Positions 16,377 through 25,938 of a stretch of DNA of 64,000 nucleotides are shown here, piece by piece. Position 1 is the stretch's first letter; each line of letters begins with the position of its first letter. Source of the stretch: Bulleidia extructa W1219. Lineage in GTDB: Bacteria > Bacillota_I > Bacilli_A > Erysipelotrichales > Erysipelotrichaceae. The position numbers were made by a program, and so were the translations under genes. The stretch covers positions 310,001 through 374,000 of the forward strand of contig NZ_ADFR01000002.1 of the NCBI RefSeq assembly GCF_000177375.1, in the 5' to 3' direction. Under the pieces are notes generated by a model, which saw nothing but the letters and a program-made list of their open reading frames with translations, was not told where the DNA came from and made no database searches.

Positions 16377-17060
16377 TTATTTGCTGTAATAATAAAAACT
16401 AAATGTACCTCCGGAAGTATAAATAGTGATGGTATATTGACCGGATTTCAATTCCGTTGTCGTCGATGTATCAAATGTCCCCGTTTTATTGAAGACTTCA
16501 ATTTCTTTTCCATCTTCCTGTTTTGCGGTTACTCTTAAGCCTCCTTCTCCATTATGCTTTGCAAAGAAGACAATTCTCGATTTAACCTGCATTTCATACG
16601 TTTTATACACCTTTTCATTAGAAGTGATCTTTGGGTTTGAAGTTGACTCTTTCGCTTTTTTAGAGGTTGTCTTAAGACTGGAAGATTGCAACACATATTC
16701 CACATTCCTATCTAAATATTGAATTTCAAACTTCTTTTTTTCTCCTTTTAAGACATACTCTCCCCTCGCCGTGATAACCCCTTCTTTTTTTGTGAACGAG
16801 ATTGACTTTTGATCCACCAAATTCACATCTCCACCAAATTCTTTTCTCAATTCCTGATTGATAAAATTGGTAACCTCGTTTCGATCAAAATACGTCACTA
16901 TATTAGGAGATAAAGATTTCGTAATATCTTTCTCTTTTTTCAACGGCTCTTCGGTTTCTGCCTTTTTTTCCGGTTGCTCTTTTGGCTTTTCTTTTTTAGT
17001 ACCACAAGCTACCAAGAGAAAACTAATCAATACAATTAAGCTTATTTTTTTCATCTTCAT
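16377..17060 (-). CDS. Hypothetical lipoprotein
   Basis: A 227-residue secreted protein with a lipoprotein signal peptide ending LLVAC (Cys near residue 19) and a Lys/Glu/Pro-rich linker (22-50). The remainder is a beta-rich domain. Near the C-terminus, residues 155-226 (MQVKSRIVFFAKHNGEGG, SGQYTITIYTSGGTFSFYY) look like a small beta-sandwich. The ATG overlaps the divIC stop (ATGA). A second ATG two codons later is better spaced from AAAGGA and may be the true start. Last gene before a terminator; function unknown. Confidence 0.75.
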   Translation of the reverse strand: MKMKKISLIVLISFLLVACGTKKEKPKEQPEKKAETEEPLKKEKDITKSLSPNIVTYFDRNEVTNFINQELRKEFGGDVNLVDQKSISFTKKEGVITARGEYVLKGEKKKFEIQYLDRNVEYVLQSSSLKTTSKKAKESTSNPKITSNEKVYKTYEMQVKSRIVFFAKHNGEGGLRVTAKQEDGKEIEVFNKTGTFDTSTTTELKSGQYTITIYTSGGTFSFYYYSK

Positions 17061-17353
17061 TTGTCCTTTTTCGGAATATAGAAAATTTGTTCACCATCTT
17101 TTGATAACATGTAGTTTGAACGAGCATAACTTTCCACGTAATCCGGGTCCTGTAATTTCTCTTTTTCCGAATTCAACTGATTGTTTTCATCCTTCACCTT
17201 TTGAAGCTTTTCCTTTGCATCCGCCAATTGAGATTTCAAGCTAAAATACGTGCGTGCTTGACCAATCACCTGTACCAACAAAAAGAGAATAACCCCTAAA
17301 AGAAAAAGCTTTGTGAGCGGTTTTAAATGTGCTTTCTTAACTTTCTTTGCCAT
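17057..17353 (-). CDS. divIC: Septum formation initiator DivIC/FtsB family
   Basis: Bitopic division protein that joins FtsL and DivIB at the septum. Its 98 residues are a basic cytoplasmic N-terminus, one membrane helix (about 14-34), a coiled coil (about 38-72, LKSQLADAKEKLQKVKDEN) and a short extracellular tail (PDYVESYARSNYMLSKDGEQ), which is the DivIC pattern. I chose ATG 17353 because GAGGA lies 5 nt upstream; an earlier ATG at 17398 would overlap rqcP. The order mfd-rqcP-divIC matches Bacillus with the sporulation genes yabP and yabQ missing. Confidence 0.88.
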   Translation of the reverse strand: MAKKVKKAHLKPLTKLFLLGVILFLLVQVIGQARTYFSLKSQLADAKEKLQKVKDENNQLNSEKEKLQDPDYVESYARSNYMLSKDGEQIFYIPKKDK

Positions 17354-17372
17354 GACTTTCCTCACCTTGAAT

Positions 17373-17654
17373 TTAACACGAAATATCCTCTTCATCAAGA
17401 CTTAGGCGTTTTTCAAAAACAACTTCATACATTTCCATGGCTGTTTCCTTTTTCACTTTTTCTTGAATAGAAAGAATTCGAACACCTAGGATTCTTGAGC
17501 CATACTGCACTTCTAAAATATCCCCTATTTTTACTTCATGACTTGGCTTAACAATCCTATCATTAATTTTAATTCTTTGATGAAGAGCCAGTTCTTTTGA
17601 AATCGTTCTTCTTTTTAATATCCGTGAAATCTTTAAAAATTTATCCACTCTCAT
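17373..17654 (-). CDS. rqcP: S4-domain ribosome quality-control protein RqcP
   Basis: Small RNA-binding protein (93 residues) of the YabO/Hsp15 family. In Bacillus RqcP binds obstructed 50S subunits and helps RqcH add alanine tails. The S4 domain is nearly the whole protein: [17 protein letters not shown] at 1-17, IKINDRIVKPSHEVKIGD near 28-45. It starts inside the last codons of mfd (14-nt overlap). An rqcH gene is not in this window. Confidence 0.88.
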   Translation of the reverse strand: MRVDKFLKISRILKRRTISKELALHQRIKINDRIVKPSHEVKIGDILEVQYGSRILGVRILSIQEKVKKETAMEMYEVVFEKRLSLDEEDISC

Positions 17655-20600
17655 GACGAATTGCCTCCTTCGCTAAATAGATAGCTTGTGTACCTATTTT
17701 CAAACTTTCGTTATTTGGAATCATGACCGTAATCGATCGGTTTAAATATTTCAATTGAATATCCTTTGATAAATCTGAATATAACGAGAACAATCGTATT
17801 CCATCCACCGATTGAGAAAATAAAGGACTAAAAGTAATTTCCGTTGCCTTATCGGTTTGCAGATAATGTTGCACATGATTCTCAGATAAAGCTATATCCA
17901 ATGCCTTCTTATCAAAGATCATTTCTACTTCTTTTGGTAAACGACCATATTGATCTTTAATTTCCAACTTATAATCTTCCAATTCTTGCTGATGACATAG
18001 GGCATCTATTCGTTGATACAAGTCCAACTTATCAAAATCATCGGCCGCAAATCCTGTTGGAATATACGAAGAGACTTGAATATTGTTTTTGACTTTTGGT
18101 TCTTTCTTTTGAATGGGCTGATGGTTCCTTTTAGCTTCAATAGCAGCCTCCAACATTTCAATATAGAAATCAATCCCGACTGTATCAATGAATCCGGATT
18201 GTGAAGAACCTAATAAATCTCCGGCTCCCCGAATGGTCAGATCCCGCATCGCCACTTTATAACCAGAGCCCAACTTCGCAAATTCTTTGACCGCTTGAAG
18301 TCTTTTTTGGGCCACTTCCGATAATTGTTTGCGGTTTGGAATCAATAAATACGCATACGCTAAGCGATTGGAACGACCGACTCTACCTTTCATTTGATAA
18401 ATTTGCGATAAACCAAAGTTTTGAGCATCTTCAATCAAGATCGTATTCACATTCGGAATATCAATACCATTTTCAATGATAGTTGTAGTAACCAAGATAT
18501 CTATTTCTTGGTGATTAAAACGCCACATGATATCTTCAATTTCATCTCGTCCCAATTTTCCATGAACAACCCCAATACGGGCATCCGGAAGTTCTTTTTG
18601 AAGTGTTCTAGCTCTGTTGTAAATAAATTCAATATTGTTATAGAGGTAAAAAACCTGACCTTTACGAGACAATTCCTTTTGAATGGCATCTACAATTAAA
18701 GCTTGATTTTTTTCCACCACATACGTTTGAACTGAGTACCGATTCAAAGGAGGGGTTTCCAATTGTGATAAAGAACGAACACCGATCAATGACATTTGAA
18801 GTGTTCTGGGAATTGGAGTAGCACTTAAAGCTAGTACATCAACCCCATTTCTTAATTCCTTGATTTTTTCCTTATGTTCTACCCCAAAACGGTGTTCTTC
18901 ATCAATCACCAATAAACCTAGATCTTTAAAATGAACATCCTTTGATAAAACACGATGTGTTCCAATAAGAATATCCACATTTCCTTTTTCTAAATCTTCT
19001 AAGATTTCTTGTTGTTTGTCTTTCTGCACAAAACGATCTAAAACTTCAATGCGAACCGCAAAATCTTTATACCGATTCTTAAAGGTTGAAAAATGTTGTT
19101 CAGCTAAAATGGTGGTTGGACATAAAACAACCACTTGTTTATGGTCAATAACAGCTTTAAAAGAAGCTCGAATGGATACTTCCGTTTTACCAAAACCAAC
19201 ATCTCCACAAAGCAAACGATCCATGGGCTTACTGCTTTCCATGTCCTTTTTAATTTCCACCATGGCTTTTTTCTGATCTTCCGTCAAATCATATGGAAAA
19301 GCATCTTCAAACTTTTTCGTTTCTTCGGTATCTTTTGAAAAAGCATACCCAATGTGCTGTTCACGAGATGAATATAAATTTAATAAACGAGTCGCTACTT
19401 CTTCTACGTTCTTTTGTAATTTAGTTTTAGTTTTTTCCCAATCTCCTGAACCAAGCTTATTTAATTTTGGAACAATCCCTTCTCGCGAAACAAATTTACG
19501 CACCAAACGAAATTGTTCTAAAGGAACCAGTAATTCTGAATTAGCCTTATAAATAATTCTCAAGAAATCTCGCTTGATATGGTTGATTTCTTTTGTTTCG
19601 ATTCCCATATACTGTCCAACACCATAATTGGCATGAACTACATAATCTTTTGGTTCTAATTCTTGATAGGCATGAATGATTTCGGCATTACGAAATTTAT
19701 TTTCATAACGACCCTTTCGATGATGCACTTCAAACAATTCCCTTGCCGTATACACCGCTACCTCTTGATCCGCCAAAAAGAACCCTTGTGACCAATCAGC
19801 TTCGTATAGATAAAGAGCCTCTTTTTCTATTTCTTCTTTTTCTTTCAAAAATCGGTATTCTATTTTTTCATGATCTAAGATTTCACGAATTCTTTGTATT
19901 TCTTTCTTATTTAAAACAAAGACAGTGACTCTCTGTTTTTGAGCTATTTGAATTCTTTTTTCCAAAAGTTCATTTGGAAGATACACTTCTTCTATATGGG
20001 ATACAGGATCCCCATAGCTATCTCCATAATAACAACGAGATGCCGGCATACTTCTTTCTAAGTCATGCCATAAATCAAATCTAGGTAAAAGTTTATTTTC
20101 TTGCGCCATTTCCTGGATATAAGAAATCGTATCTTCTTTTAAGCGTTTAATGGCATCATTTACCAAAATTTCATCAGAAATAAAAAGTTCCGCATCTTCC
20201 ATATAATCCCATAAACCCGCCATGTTAGGGACAAAAGCATAATATGGATACATACTCTTATCAAACAAATGAGCTTCCATCGCTTGAATGGTGGTCATCA
20301 ATTCATCTTGAAGAAAAACATTAGGATTGCGCTCTAAATCTTGTTGGATACCTTTGCGGATATCGCCTATTTGATTAAAAGAGAAAAAGACAATGGAAGC
20401 CGGCACAATTTCCACCTCTTCAATTGTTCCAATCGTTCTTTGGATATTTTCATCAAAGAATCGAATCGACTCAATTTGTGTATCAAAAAATTCCAAGCGA
20501 ATCGGATGATCATAATTGATGGAATACACATCCACAATCCCTCCACGAATTGCAAAACTTAAAGGTTGATCGACATGAGCTTGTTGGTGATAACCACTAG

Positions 20601-21069
20601 CCAATAATTTTTCCTTTAATACTTTTATGGACCACTCTTCATTGATTTTTAAATGAATGGATGCTTCTTTAAACTGACTAGGAAGTGGTAAAAACCTTAA
20701 ATATGCCGAAGGACAAGTCACCACAATCTGATTGGGATGTTTCTGTAATGAAAACAAAGTATCGACCTGTTGAGCACTTAATTCCGGAGAAGAAGCGATG
20801 GCTTCAACCCGAAGACTTTCATCTGTTCCAAACAAAGAACATTCTTTCTCGGATAAAAAAGAAGTCAATCTTTCATAGAATTGCTGGGCAAGGTACAAAT
20901 TGGATTTTAAAACGATCATTGGTCTTGGTTTTTGTTGATAAGAAAGTGCCATTAAAAGAGCCTCTTGAATCGTAGAAGAAATCGCAATGGGGGATTTCTT
21001 CTTTTGAATTTGTTCTAAGGCTTTATTTTCTTTCGTGATTTGAAATAACCAATGAGGTATCGACACCAT
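17641..21069 (-). CDS. mfd: Transcription-repair coupling factor
   Basis: Large ATP-dependent translocase that removes stalled RNA polymerase and recruits UvrA. At 1142 residues it has the full family length. Order: UvrB-like N-terminal region (about 1-330), RNA polymerase-interacting CarD-like domain (about 455-520, [17 protein letters not shown]), RecG-like helicase motor with GDVGFGKTE Walker A near 637, DEEH near 737, SATPIPRTL, and QMKGRVGRS, then the TRCF C-terminal domain. AAGGAG precedes the ATG. It lies between pth and rqcP as in Bacillus. Confidence 0.97.
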   Translation of the reverse strand: MVSIPHWLFQITKENKALEQIQKKKSPIAISSTIQEALLMALSYQQKPRPMIVLKSNLYLAQQFYERLTSFLSEKECSLFGTDESLRVEAIASSPELSAQQVDTLFSLQKHPNQIVVTCPSAYLRFLPLPSQFKEASIHLKINEEWSIKVLKEKLLASGYHQQAHVDQPLSFAIRGGIVDVYSINYDHPIRLEFFDTQIESIRFFDENIQRTIGTIEEVEIVPASIVFFSFNQIGDIRKGIQQDLERNPNVFLQDELMTTIQAMEAHLFDKSMYPYYAFVPNMAGLWDYMEDAELFISDEILVNDAIKRLKEDTISYIQEMAQENKLLPRFDLWHDLERSMPASRCYYGDSYGDPVSHIEEVYLPNELLEKRIQIAQKQRVTVFVLNKKEIQRIREILDHEKIEYRFLKEKEEIEKEALYLYEADWSQGFFLADQEVAVYTARELFEVHHRKGRYENKFRNAEIIHAYQELEPKDYVVHANYGVGQYMGIETKEINHIKRDFLRIIYKANSELLVPLEQFRLVRKFVSREGIVPKLNKLGSGDWEKTKTKLQKNVEEVATRLLNLYSSREQHIGYAFSKDTEETKKFEDAFPYDLTEDQKKAMVEIKKDMESSKPMDRLLCGDVGFGKTEVSIRASFKAVIDHKQVVVLCPTTILAEQHFSTFKNRYKDFAVRIEVLDRFVQKDKQQEILEDLEKGNVDILIGTHRVLSKDVHFKDLGLLVIDEEHRFGVEHKEKIKELRNGVDVLALSATPIPRTLQMSLIGVRSLSQLETPPLNRYSVQTYVVEKNQALIVDAIQKELSRKGQVFYLYNNIEFIYNRARTLQKELPDARIGVVHGKLGRDEIEDIMWRFNHQEIDILVTTTIIENGIDIPNVNTILIEDAQNFGLSQIYQMKGRVGRSNRLAYAYLLIPNRKQLSEVAQKRLQAVKEFAKLGSGYKVAMRDLTIRGAGDLLGSSQSGFIDTVGIDFYIEMLEAAIEAKRNHQPIQKKEPKVKNNIQVSSYIPTGFAADDFDKLDLYQRIDALCHQQELEDYKLEIKDQYGRLPKEVEMIFDKKALDIALSENHVQHYLQTDKATEITFSPLFSQSVDGIRLFSLYSDLSKDIQLKYLNRSITVMIPNNESLKIGTQAIYLAKEAIRHESG

Positions 21070-21119
21070 GAAGACTCCTTTGCTTAGTGATTATACAATA
21101 AAAAGAAGAGTTCGTTTCA

Positions 21120-21692
21120 TTAACCCTTCTTATTAAATCGATTCATAACCAAATCCATTGGCTCATTGACCCACTCATAACAAGCCTTCGCCGCTTGTTC
21201 AATGGTTTGTTGAAAAATAGCTTTTTCTTCCGGAAAGACGGAAGATAATACCCAATCAGGGACTTTTTCATGAACCCCTTTCTCACTATGACCGACACCC
21301 ACACGAATACGAGCAATCATTTGACTATTGAGATGCTGCTGAATGGACTTCATTCCCTTTTGTCCTCCACTGGATCCTTTTTGACGAATCCGGAGAGAAC
21401 CCACTTTTAAATCCATATCATCATGAATCACCAATATATCTTCCAAAGCCATCTTATAGAAATCAAAAACTTGGCGAACCGCTATACCCGATTCATTCAT
21501 AAAAGTTTGTGGTTTCATTAGGATCACTTGTTCAGCACCAATACGAACTTGGCTGATCAACGCATTCCATTTATTTTGAGAAATATTCGTATGACATAAA
21601 TGAGCTAACGCATCCATCACTAAAAAACCACTATTATGACGAGTTTGTTCATACTTTTTACCAGGATTTCCTAAACCAACAATTAATTTCAT
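21120..21692 (-). CDS. pth: Peptidyl-tRNA hydrolase
   Basis: Cleaves peptidyl-tRNA released from stalled ribosomes. It has 190 residues, the usual size. Motifs: LIVGLGNPGKKYEQTRHNSGF at 3-23 (with the catalytic His in TRHN), MKPQTFMNESG near 61, and VIHDDMDLKVG near 91 with the catalytic Asp. The RKGSSGG-type loop appears as RQKGSSGGQKGMKS. Its ATG overlaps the stop of the upstream gene (ATGA at 21689-21692), and mfd follows after about 50 nt. Confidence 0.96.
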   Translation of the reverse strand: MKLIVGLGNPGKKYEQTRHNSGFLVMDALAHLCHTNISQNKWNALISQVRIGAEQVILMKPQTFMNESGIAVRQVFDFYKMALEDILVIHDDMDLKVGSLRIRQKGSSGGQKGMKSIQQHLNSQMIARIRVGVGHSEKGVHEKVPDWVLSSVFPEEKAIFQQTIEQAAKACYEWVNEPMDLVMNRFNKKG

Positions 21693-22516
21693 TTTTTATT
21701 CTCGTCTTGTGGATCCGTTAATTTTTCCATCACCATGGTTTCATTCATTGTTTCTTCTGAAGATTCTTCTTTTACTTCTTCTTTTGGCATTTGGAAACTG
21801 AGATGATTTAAGAAACGTTGTCCTACACCTAACGTATTAAAGTGATTGACGGTTTCCATTTGTGCCTTTAATCCTTCAATATCATTTTCTTCTTGAGCTA
21901 TTTTTGCTAGAAGACTGGAACAAACGGATTTATAAACACTGATCATATTCTTGGAATAGGTCAATGTTTCATAGTCACCTTCTAAAATGGATTGATAGAA
22001 AGATTTTCCAAAATCCTCTTGTCCTTGATAGTATTTTTTAGCTTGTAAACCAAGTTGAACGACCATTTCTGAGGATAATTGTTCACTGATCGAAGATAAT
22101 TTTTGAAATAATTCCTCCATCAGTTCCAGTTGGTTTTGACCATAAAGAATATTCGGAATGGATATATAAAGATAGAAGAAACTGTCTTCATTTTCTCCTA
22201 TGGATGTTCCTTTATTGTGCTGAATTAACTTTTCCGGTTGTAATTTTTCAAGAACAGAACTAAATGAAGTTGTTCGACCATGATTAGCCGCTCCCCAAAG
22301 TTTTAAAACCTGTGTTTTTTGAAAAAATTCCACATTTTTATCACGAAACTGATCTTCTAAAGCTATGATTCTATCATTAAATTGATTTTCATCATCTACA
22401 AAGCGAATCACCTCGATTAATCCCTTTGTTTTCCCGTTCTTTTGGCTTAATAAAATAATGCGAATCATAAAATAAATGACCAAAGCCCACATAATATAAC
22501 TGAATAATTTTGGCAT
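21689..22516 (-). CDS. Hypothetical single-pass membrane protein
   Basis: A 275-residue protein with one N-terminal hydrophobic helix (about 5-22, SYIMWALVIYFMIRIILL) and a mostly helical soluble part, possibly TPR-like, with an acidic C-terminus (EEVKEESSEETMNE). I recognise no family. ATG 22516 was chosen because GGAGG lies 12 nt upstream and the membrane helix starts there; an upstream open stretch to 22603 is not protein-like. It is coupled to pth by ATGA, placing it first in the pth-mfd-rqcP-divIC operon. Confidence 0.65.
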   Translation of the reverse strand: MPKLFSYIMWALVIYFMIRIILLSQKNGKTKGLIEVIRFVDDENQFNDRIIALEDQFRDKNVEFFQKTQVLKLWGAANHGRTTSFSSVLEKLQPEKLIQHNKGTSIGENEDSFFYLYISIPNILYGQNQLELMEELFQKLSSISEQLSSEMVVQLGLQAKKYYQGQEDFGKSFYQSILEGDYETLTYSKNMISVYKSVCSSLLAKIAQEENDIEGLKAQMETVNHFNTLGVGQRFLNHLSFQMPKEEVKEESSEETMNETMVMEKLTDPQDENKK

Positions 22517-22591
22517 AATGACGTATGTCCTCCATTTGTATTGATTTCTATTATACAGTACAATGACAAAGAACCAACATGAAGGAGTTTT

Positions 22592-23350
22592 ATGTCTAAT
22601 CAATCTAAGAAAAAAATGAATCTAAATGTCATAGCAAAAGCTGTGATTGTTTTGGGAGTTATTGTATTACTGGGATCTGTTTATGTGTTAAATAATCCCC
22701 AATTAACCAAACCGGCTATTCAACCAAAACAAGAAACCAATCCAAAAGATACACAAAAAATCACTTTACCGAATGAATTAACAGAAGCTAGTAGTATTAC
22801 GGTTCTTGTGGATAAAACACATGGTTTGCCAAAGGATTATGTGCCGGCGAATTTGTCAAGTCCTTATTTAAACAGTACAGCTGATGTCATTCAATTAAGA
22901 AAAGAAGCAGCTGATCAAGCTAAAGCTATGTTTGAAGCCGCAAAAAAGGATAAAGTTCCTATGTTTATTACAGCCGGTTATCGTAGTTATGAGCAACAAA
23001 AAGATTACTATGAAGATCGGGTCAATTTATTGGGAGAAGCGGAAGCAAAAAAAATAACAGCGAATGCCGGTTTTTCTGAAAATCAAACTGGTTTAGCCTT
23101 GGATGTTACCGACAAGGCGGATGGTCATAATACCGTTTCTTTTGCGAAGACAAACACTTATAAATGGCTGGTTAAAAATGCTCATAAATATGGTTTTATT
23201 CTTCGCTATCCTGACAATAAAGAGACTATTACCGGTTATACTTCCATGCCTTGGCATTGGCGGTATGTAGGAGTTGATGTGGCTAAAAAAATGGTTAAAA
23301 AAGGTGGTGTTAATCTTACTTTTGAGGAATATTTTCAAACACAAAAGTAG
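22592..23350 (+). CDS. M15 (VanY-like) family protein, probably catalytically inactive
   Basis: Paralogue of the carboxypeptidase at 5036, with a membrane anchor (15-33), a linker, and an M15 domain (about 70-250; AGYRSYEQQ near 130, YGFILRYPDNKETITGY). Two key positions are changed. The SxHxxGxAxD motif reads SENQTGLALD, so the first zinc His is Asn (codon AAT). The E-x-W-H motif reads MPWHW, so the catalytic Glu is Met. The rest of the fold is kept, so a non-enzymatic wall-binding or regulatory role is likely. AAGGAG precedes the ATG. It lies just upstream of the rpmH promoter. Confidence 0.82.
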   Translation: MSNQSKKKMNLNVIAKAVIVLGVIVLLGSVYVLNNPQLTKPAIQPKQETNPKDTQKITLPNELTEASSITVLVDKTHGLPKDYVPANLSSPYLNSTADVIQLRKEAADQAKAMFEAAKKDKVPMFITAGYRSYEQQKDYYEDRVNLLGEAEAKKITANAGFSENQTGLALDVTDKADGHNTVSFAKTNTYKWLVKNAHKYGFILRYPDNKETITGYTSMPWHWRYVGVDVAKKMVKKGGVNLTFEEYFQTQK

Positions 23351-23351
23351 T

Positions 23352-23380
23352 TTGACACTAGCCAATGTTTTGTCTATAAT
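23352..23380 (+). promoter_or_regulatory. Consensus promoter of rpmH-rnpA-yidC-jag
   Basis: TTGACA at 23352-23357 and TATAAT at 23375-23380 with a 17-nt spacer: a perfect match to the housekeeping sigma consensus, starting right after the upstream stop codon. Confidence 0.9.
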
Positions 23381-23428
23381 TATCTAGCAATGTTTTCAGT
23401 TATGTAAAAAAGTATTGGAGGTGGCATG

Positions 23429-23563
23429 ATGAAGAGAACATACCAGCCAAGCAAAAGAAAAACAAAAGCTACCCATGGCTTTAGAGCTCGTATGTCTACT
23501 GTAGGTGGACGTAAAGTCCTTGCTAGACGTAGAGCAAAGGGAAGAAAGGTTTTATCTGCTTAA
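23429..23563 (+). CDS. rpmH: 50S ribosomal protein L34
   Basis: A 44-residue, very basic ribosomal protein ([18 protein letters not shown] to GRKVLSA) that matches the universal L34 sequence and length. A second ATG lies directly upstream at 23426; I take 23429 because all L34 proteins begin MKRTYQP. GGAGG lies 5-8 nt upstream. It has a perfect promoter and is followed by a hairpin before rnpA. Confidence 0.98.
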   Translation: MKRTYQPSKRKTKATHGFRARMSTVGGRKVLARRRAKGRKVLSA

Positions 23564-23587
23564 GTCACCTTGGGGTGACTTTTTATT
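23563..23587 (+). terminator. Hairpin between rpmH and rnpA (terminator or attenuator)
   Basis: Stem AGTCACC/GGTGACT (23563-23569 with 23574-23580), TTGG loop, then TTTTTATTT. It probably ends part of the rpmH transcripts, leaving less mRNA for rnpA. Confidence 0.75.
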
Positions 23588-23593
23588 TAGATT

Positions 23594-23923
23594 ATGAAAA
23601 AAAGAAATCGAATTAAGAAAAAAGAAGAGTTTCAAGAGTTGATTCATCAAGGAAAGAAAAAAGTGAATCCTTCTTTTGTATTTTATTATCAAAAAAAAAT
23701 GGAAGAACAAGCTCGTATGGGCATTTCTATTCCTAAGAAAATCGGTCATGCGGTACAAAGAAATTTATACAAACGTCAAATTCGGATGATGTTAGAAGGA
23801 ATGATTCCTTTTGAAAATTATCCTTATGATGTTGTCTTGATTGTCCGATTTGCTTATCCGACCAAGAATTTTGAAGAAAATCAAAAACTATTGGAAAGAA
23901 CTTTAATTAAAGATATAATTTAA
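23594..23923 (+). CDS. rnpA: Ribonuclease P protein component
   Basis: Protein subunit that helps the RNase P RNA cut tRNA 5' leaders. It has 109 residues. The family core is visible: RIKKKEEFQELIHQGKK at 6-22, and the RNP motif region as VQRNLYKRQIRMML near 53-66 (usually NR-x-KR). Typical context between rpmH and yidC. No clear ribosome site precedes the ATG, which follows the rpmH hairpin by 6 nt after its T-tract. Confidence 0.93.
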   Translation: MKKRNRIKKKEEFQELIHQGKKKVNPSFVFYYQKKMEEQARMGISIPKKIGHAVQRNLYKRQIRMMLEGMIPFENYPYDVVLIVRFAYPTKNFEENQKLLERTLIKDII

Positions 23924-23943
23924 CCATTATACAAGGAGTCCTT

Positions 23944-24855
23944 ATGAAATTATCAACAAGAATGAAAAAGCTACTTATGTTAGCTTTAGTGGTCACAGTA
24001 CTTGTGACAATCAGCGGCTGTACTGTCCCACATGATGCTAAGGGTAATGTTATTTTAATTACCAACAATACAACTTTTCAATATATTTTTGAAAAAGAAA
24101 GTTGGTTTTCTGCTATCTTTGTTTGGCCATTGGCTTGGTTGATCAATCATTTATCTATGATCATTGGGGTTGGTGGAGCCATTGCATTAGTGACCATTGT
24201 CATTCATGCTTTATTAGCCGCTTTCACTTCAAAATCTCAAGTAGCTATGCAAAGAATGCAGTTAATTCAACCGGAGTTGAATAAGATTCAAAGAAAATAT
24301 GAGGGTGTTTCCACTGATAGTGCTCGTATGAAGATGGTTCAGGAGCAACAAGCTTTAATGAAAAAATATGATGTTCATCCTGGTTCTATGATGCTGGTTC
24401 AATTTCTTCAATTTCCTATCGTTATGGCGATGTTCTTCGCTATTCAACGTGCGGAATCAGTTGCTAAGGGATCTTTCTTAGGTATGATTTTACAAGTAAC
24501 TCCTATGAAAGGTTTACAACAATTGATTGCCGGAAATATGGCTTCTCTTAGCTATATTATCTTATTTATTTTAATGCTTGGATCTCAATTTGCTTTAATC
24601 AAATTACCTCTAATTTTACAAAAGAAAAAAGCGGAAGCAGAAGCGAAAAAACATCATCGTCGACCAGAAGAAGTTGGTGGTGGTAGTCAACAGGTGATGA
24701 TGCAATACATGATGGTTGGTATGATTGCTATATTTGGTTTCACTTGGTTTTCCGGTATGTCTTATTATTGGTTTATTCGTAACATAGTAGATATTGTAAA
24801 AACGTTAATTGTTCAAAAAAAGATTGATGAACAAAAACCGGTCGGAGGTCGCTAA
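23944..24855 (+). CDS. yidC: Membrane protein insertase YidC (SpoIIIJ/OxaA type)
   Basis: Inserts and folds membrane proteins, alone or with SecYEG. It is a lipoprotein, with signal peptide ending ISGC (Cys26). The 60KD_IMP domain covers about 55-290 with five hydrophobic segments, the second cytoplasmic loop (RMQLIQPELNKIQRKYEG near 100), and the conserved PIVMAMFFAIQR region. The 303 residues fit the Gram-positive form, which lacks the large periplasmic domain. AAGGAG precedes the ATG; jag follows without a gap. Confidence 0.95.
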   Translation: MKLSTRMKKLLMLALVVTVLVTISGCTVPHDAKGNVILITNNTTFQYIFEKESWFSAIFVWPLAWLINHLSMIIGVGGAIALVTIVIHALLAAFTSKSQVAMQRMQLIQPELNKIQRKYEGVSTDSARMKMVQEQQALMKKYDVHPGSMMLVQFLQFPIVMAMFFAIQRAESVAKGSFLGMILQVTPMKGLQQLIAGNMASLSYIILFILMLGSQFALIKLPLILQKKKAEAEAKKHHRRPEEVGGGSQQVMMQYMMVGMIAIFGFTWFSGMSYYWFIRNIVDIVKTLIVQKKIDEQKPVGGR

Positions 24856-24856
24856 T

Positions 24857-25477
24857 ATGGAAATCTACCAAGGAAAAACATTAGATGAAATTTTAGAAAC
24901 TGTCGCAAATGAACGTGGTGTTCTTGTAGATACTCTTCAGTATTCGATTTTATGTCAAAATGCACAAGAAACAAAAGCTTATATTTATGATAGCGAGGAT
25001 ATTAAAGAATTCTTATTTGATTACTTAGGTTCTTTCTTCACCGAAATTGAACTAGATATGGAAGTTTCCATCGAAGATTTAGGTGGTTCTTATCATGTGA
25101 ACTTAAATGCTGAAAATAACGCTATTTTAATTGGCAAACAAGGAAAAACATTACAAGCGTTAAATTTTGTTGTTAAAGCAGCTATTAATGCTTTCTTTAA
25201 GCGCCGTATTGATGTCATGATTGATATCAATCACTATAAAGAAGATCGTTATGCAAAGGTTAAATCAATTGCTAAACGAGTGGCTCGACAAGTCCAACAA
25301 AGTCATGTCGATGCGGTTTTAGATCCAATGCCAAATGATGAGAGAAAAGTGATTCATAAAACCTTGGCTGATTGGGAAAGTATTTCTACTGAATCAGAAG
25401 GAGTAGGTACTGATCGTCATATTTGTATCCGTTATCATGAAGAAGAAGTGGAAGAAATTCCAAATATGTCTTTATAA
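24857..25477 (+). CDS. khpB: RNA-binding protein KhpB (Jag)
   Basis: Jag/KhpB/EloR-family RNA-binding protein, linked in other Firmicutes to small-RNA binding and control of cell elongation. Its 206 residues hold a Jag-N domain (1-50, YQGKTLDEILE), a KH domain (about 75-150, with ILIGKQGKTLQALNF), and an R3H domain (about 150-205, with DPMPNDERKVIHKTL). ATG 24857 was chosen: GGAGG lies 8 nt upstream, and the open frame before it only shadows yidC. A terminator follows, and then oriC. Confidence 0.93.
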   Translation: MEIYQGKTLDEILETVANERGVLVDTLQYSILCQNAQETKAYIYDSEDIKEFLFDYLGSFFTEIELDMEVSIEDLGGSYHVNLNAENNAILIGKQGKTLQALNFVVKAAINAFFKRRIDVMIDINHYKEDRYAKVKSIAKRVARQVQQSHVDAVLDPMPNDERKVIHKTLADWESISTESEGVGTDRHICIRYHEEEVEEIPNMSL

Positions 25478-25507
25478 AAGTATATCTGAATCGATATGCT
25501 TTTTTTA
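25477..25507 (+). terminator. Intrinsic terminator after khpB
   Basis: Stem AGTATATC/GATATGCT (25479-25486 with 25493-25500, one G-U pair), loop of 6 nt, then TTTTTTAA. Confidence 0.8.
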
Positions 25508-25569
25508 ATAGACATAGCTGTTTCCATTTATAAATTAATTCTTATTTTTGTGGAAATCTATTTTTTAAC

Positions 25570-25925
25570 CATCTATTATCCACATTTTTATACCACATTT
25601 TATTTTGCTACTTTTCCACAATTGTGGAAAAACGTTTAAAAGTTATTTTTTATTTGATTTTATCTACCTTTGTGATGTGTTGATAGTCTGGATAATTCAA
25701 TTTATTTTTTGTTTTTTCCACTTATTTTTTTATTTTCCACAATAAAAATTATTTTCCACAACTTATCCCCACTATTATTTTGTGGAAATTGTGGAAAACT
25801 CTTTAAAACACCTCTATTACCTACTTTATCTGTTTTTATTAATTGTGGATAATTTATTTTTCCACATTTTTTCCTTTTTTTATTTATTATTTAAGGCTAA
25901 AATAATAAAGCTAACAATATAAAAT
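25570..25925. other. oriC: Replication origin oriC, upstream DnaA-box cluster
   Basis: AT-rich gene-free region before dnaA. Perfect DnaA boxes TTATCCACA are at 25576-25584 (plus) and 25844-25852 (minus). One-mismatch boxes TTTTCCACA are at 25612, 25733, 25752 and 25858 (plus) and at 25623-25631 and 25790-25798 (minus). Further variants are at 25763 (TTATCCCCA) and 25781 (minus). The last part (25867-25920) is almost pure A/T and is the likely unwinding region. No parS lies inside. A second cluster follows dnaA. Confidence 0.92.
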
Positions 25926-25938
25926 TTAGGTGAACAGC

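Noticed and set aside
20685-20975. Plus-strand ORF of 96 codons inside mfd
   Set aside because: Shadow of the mfd coding frame on the opposite strand, without a start signal.
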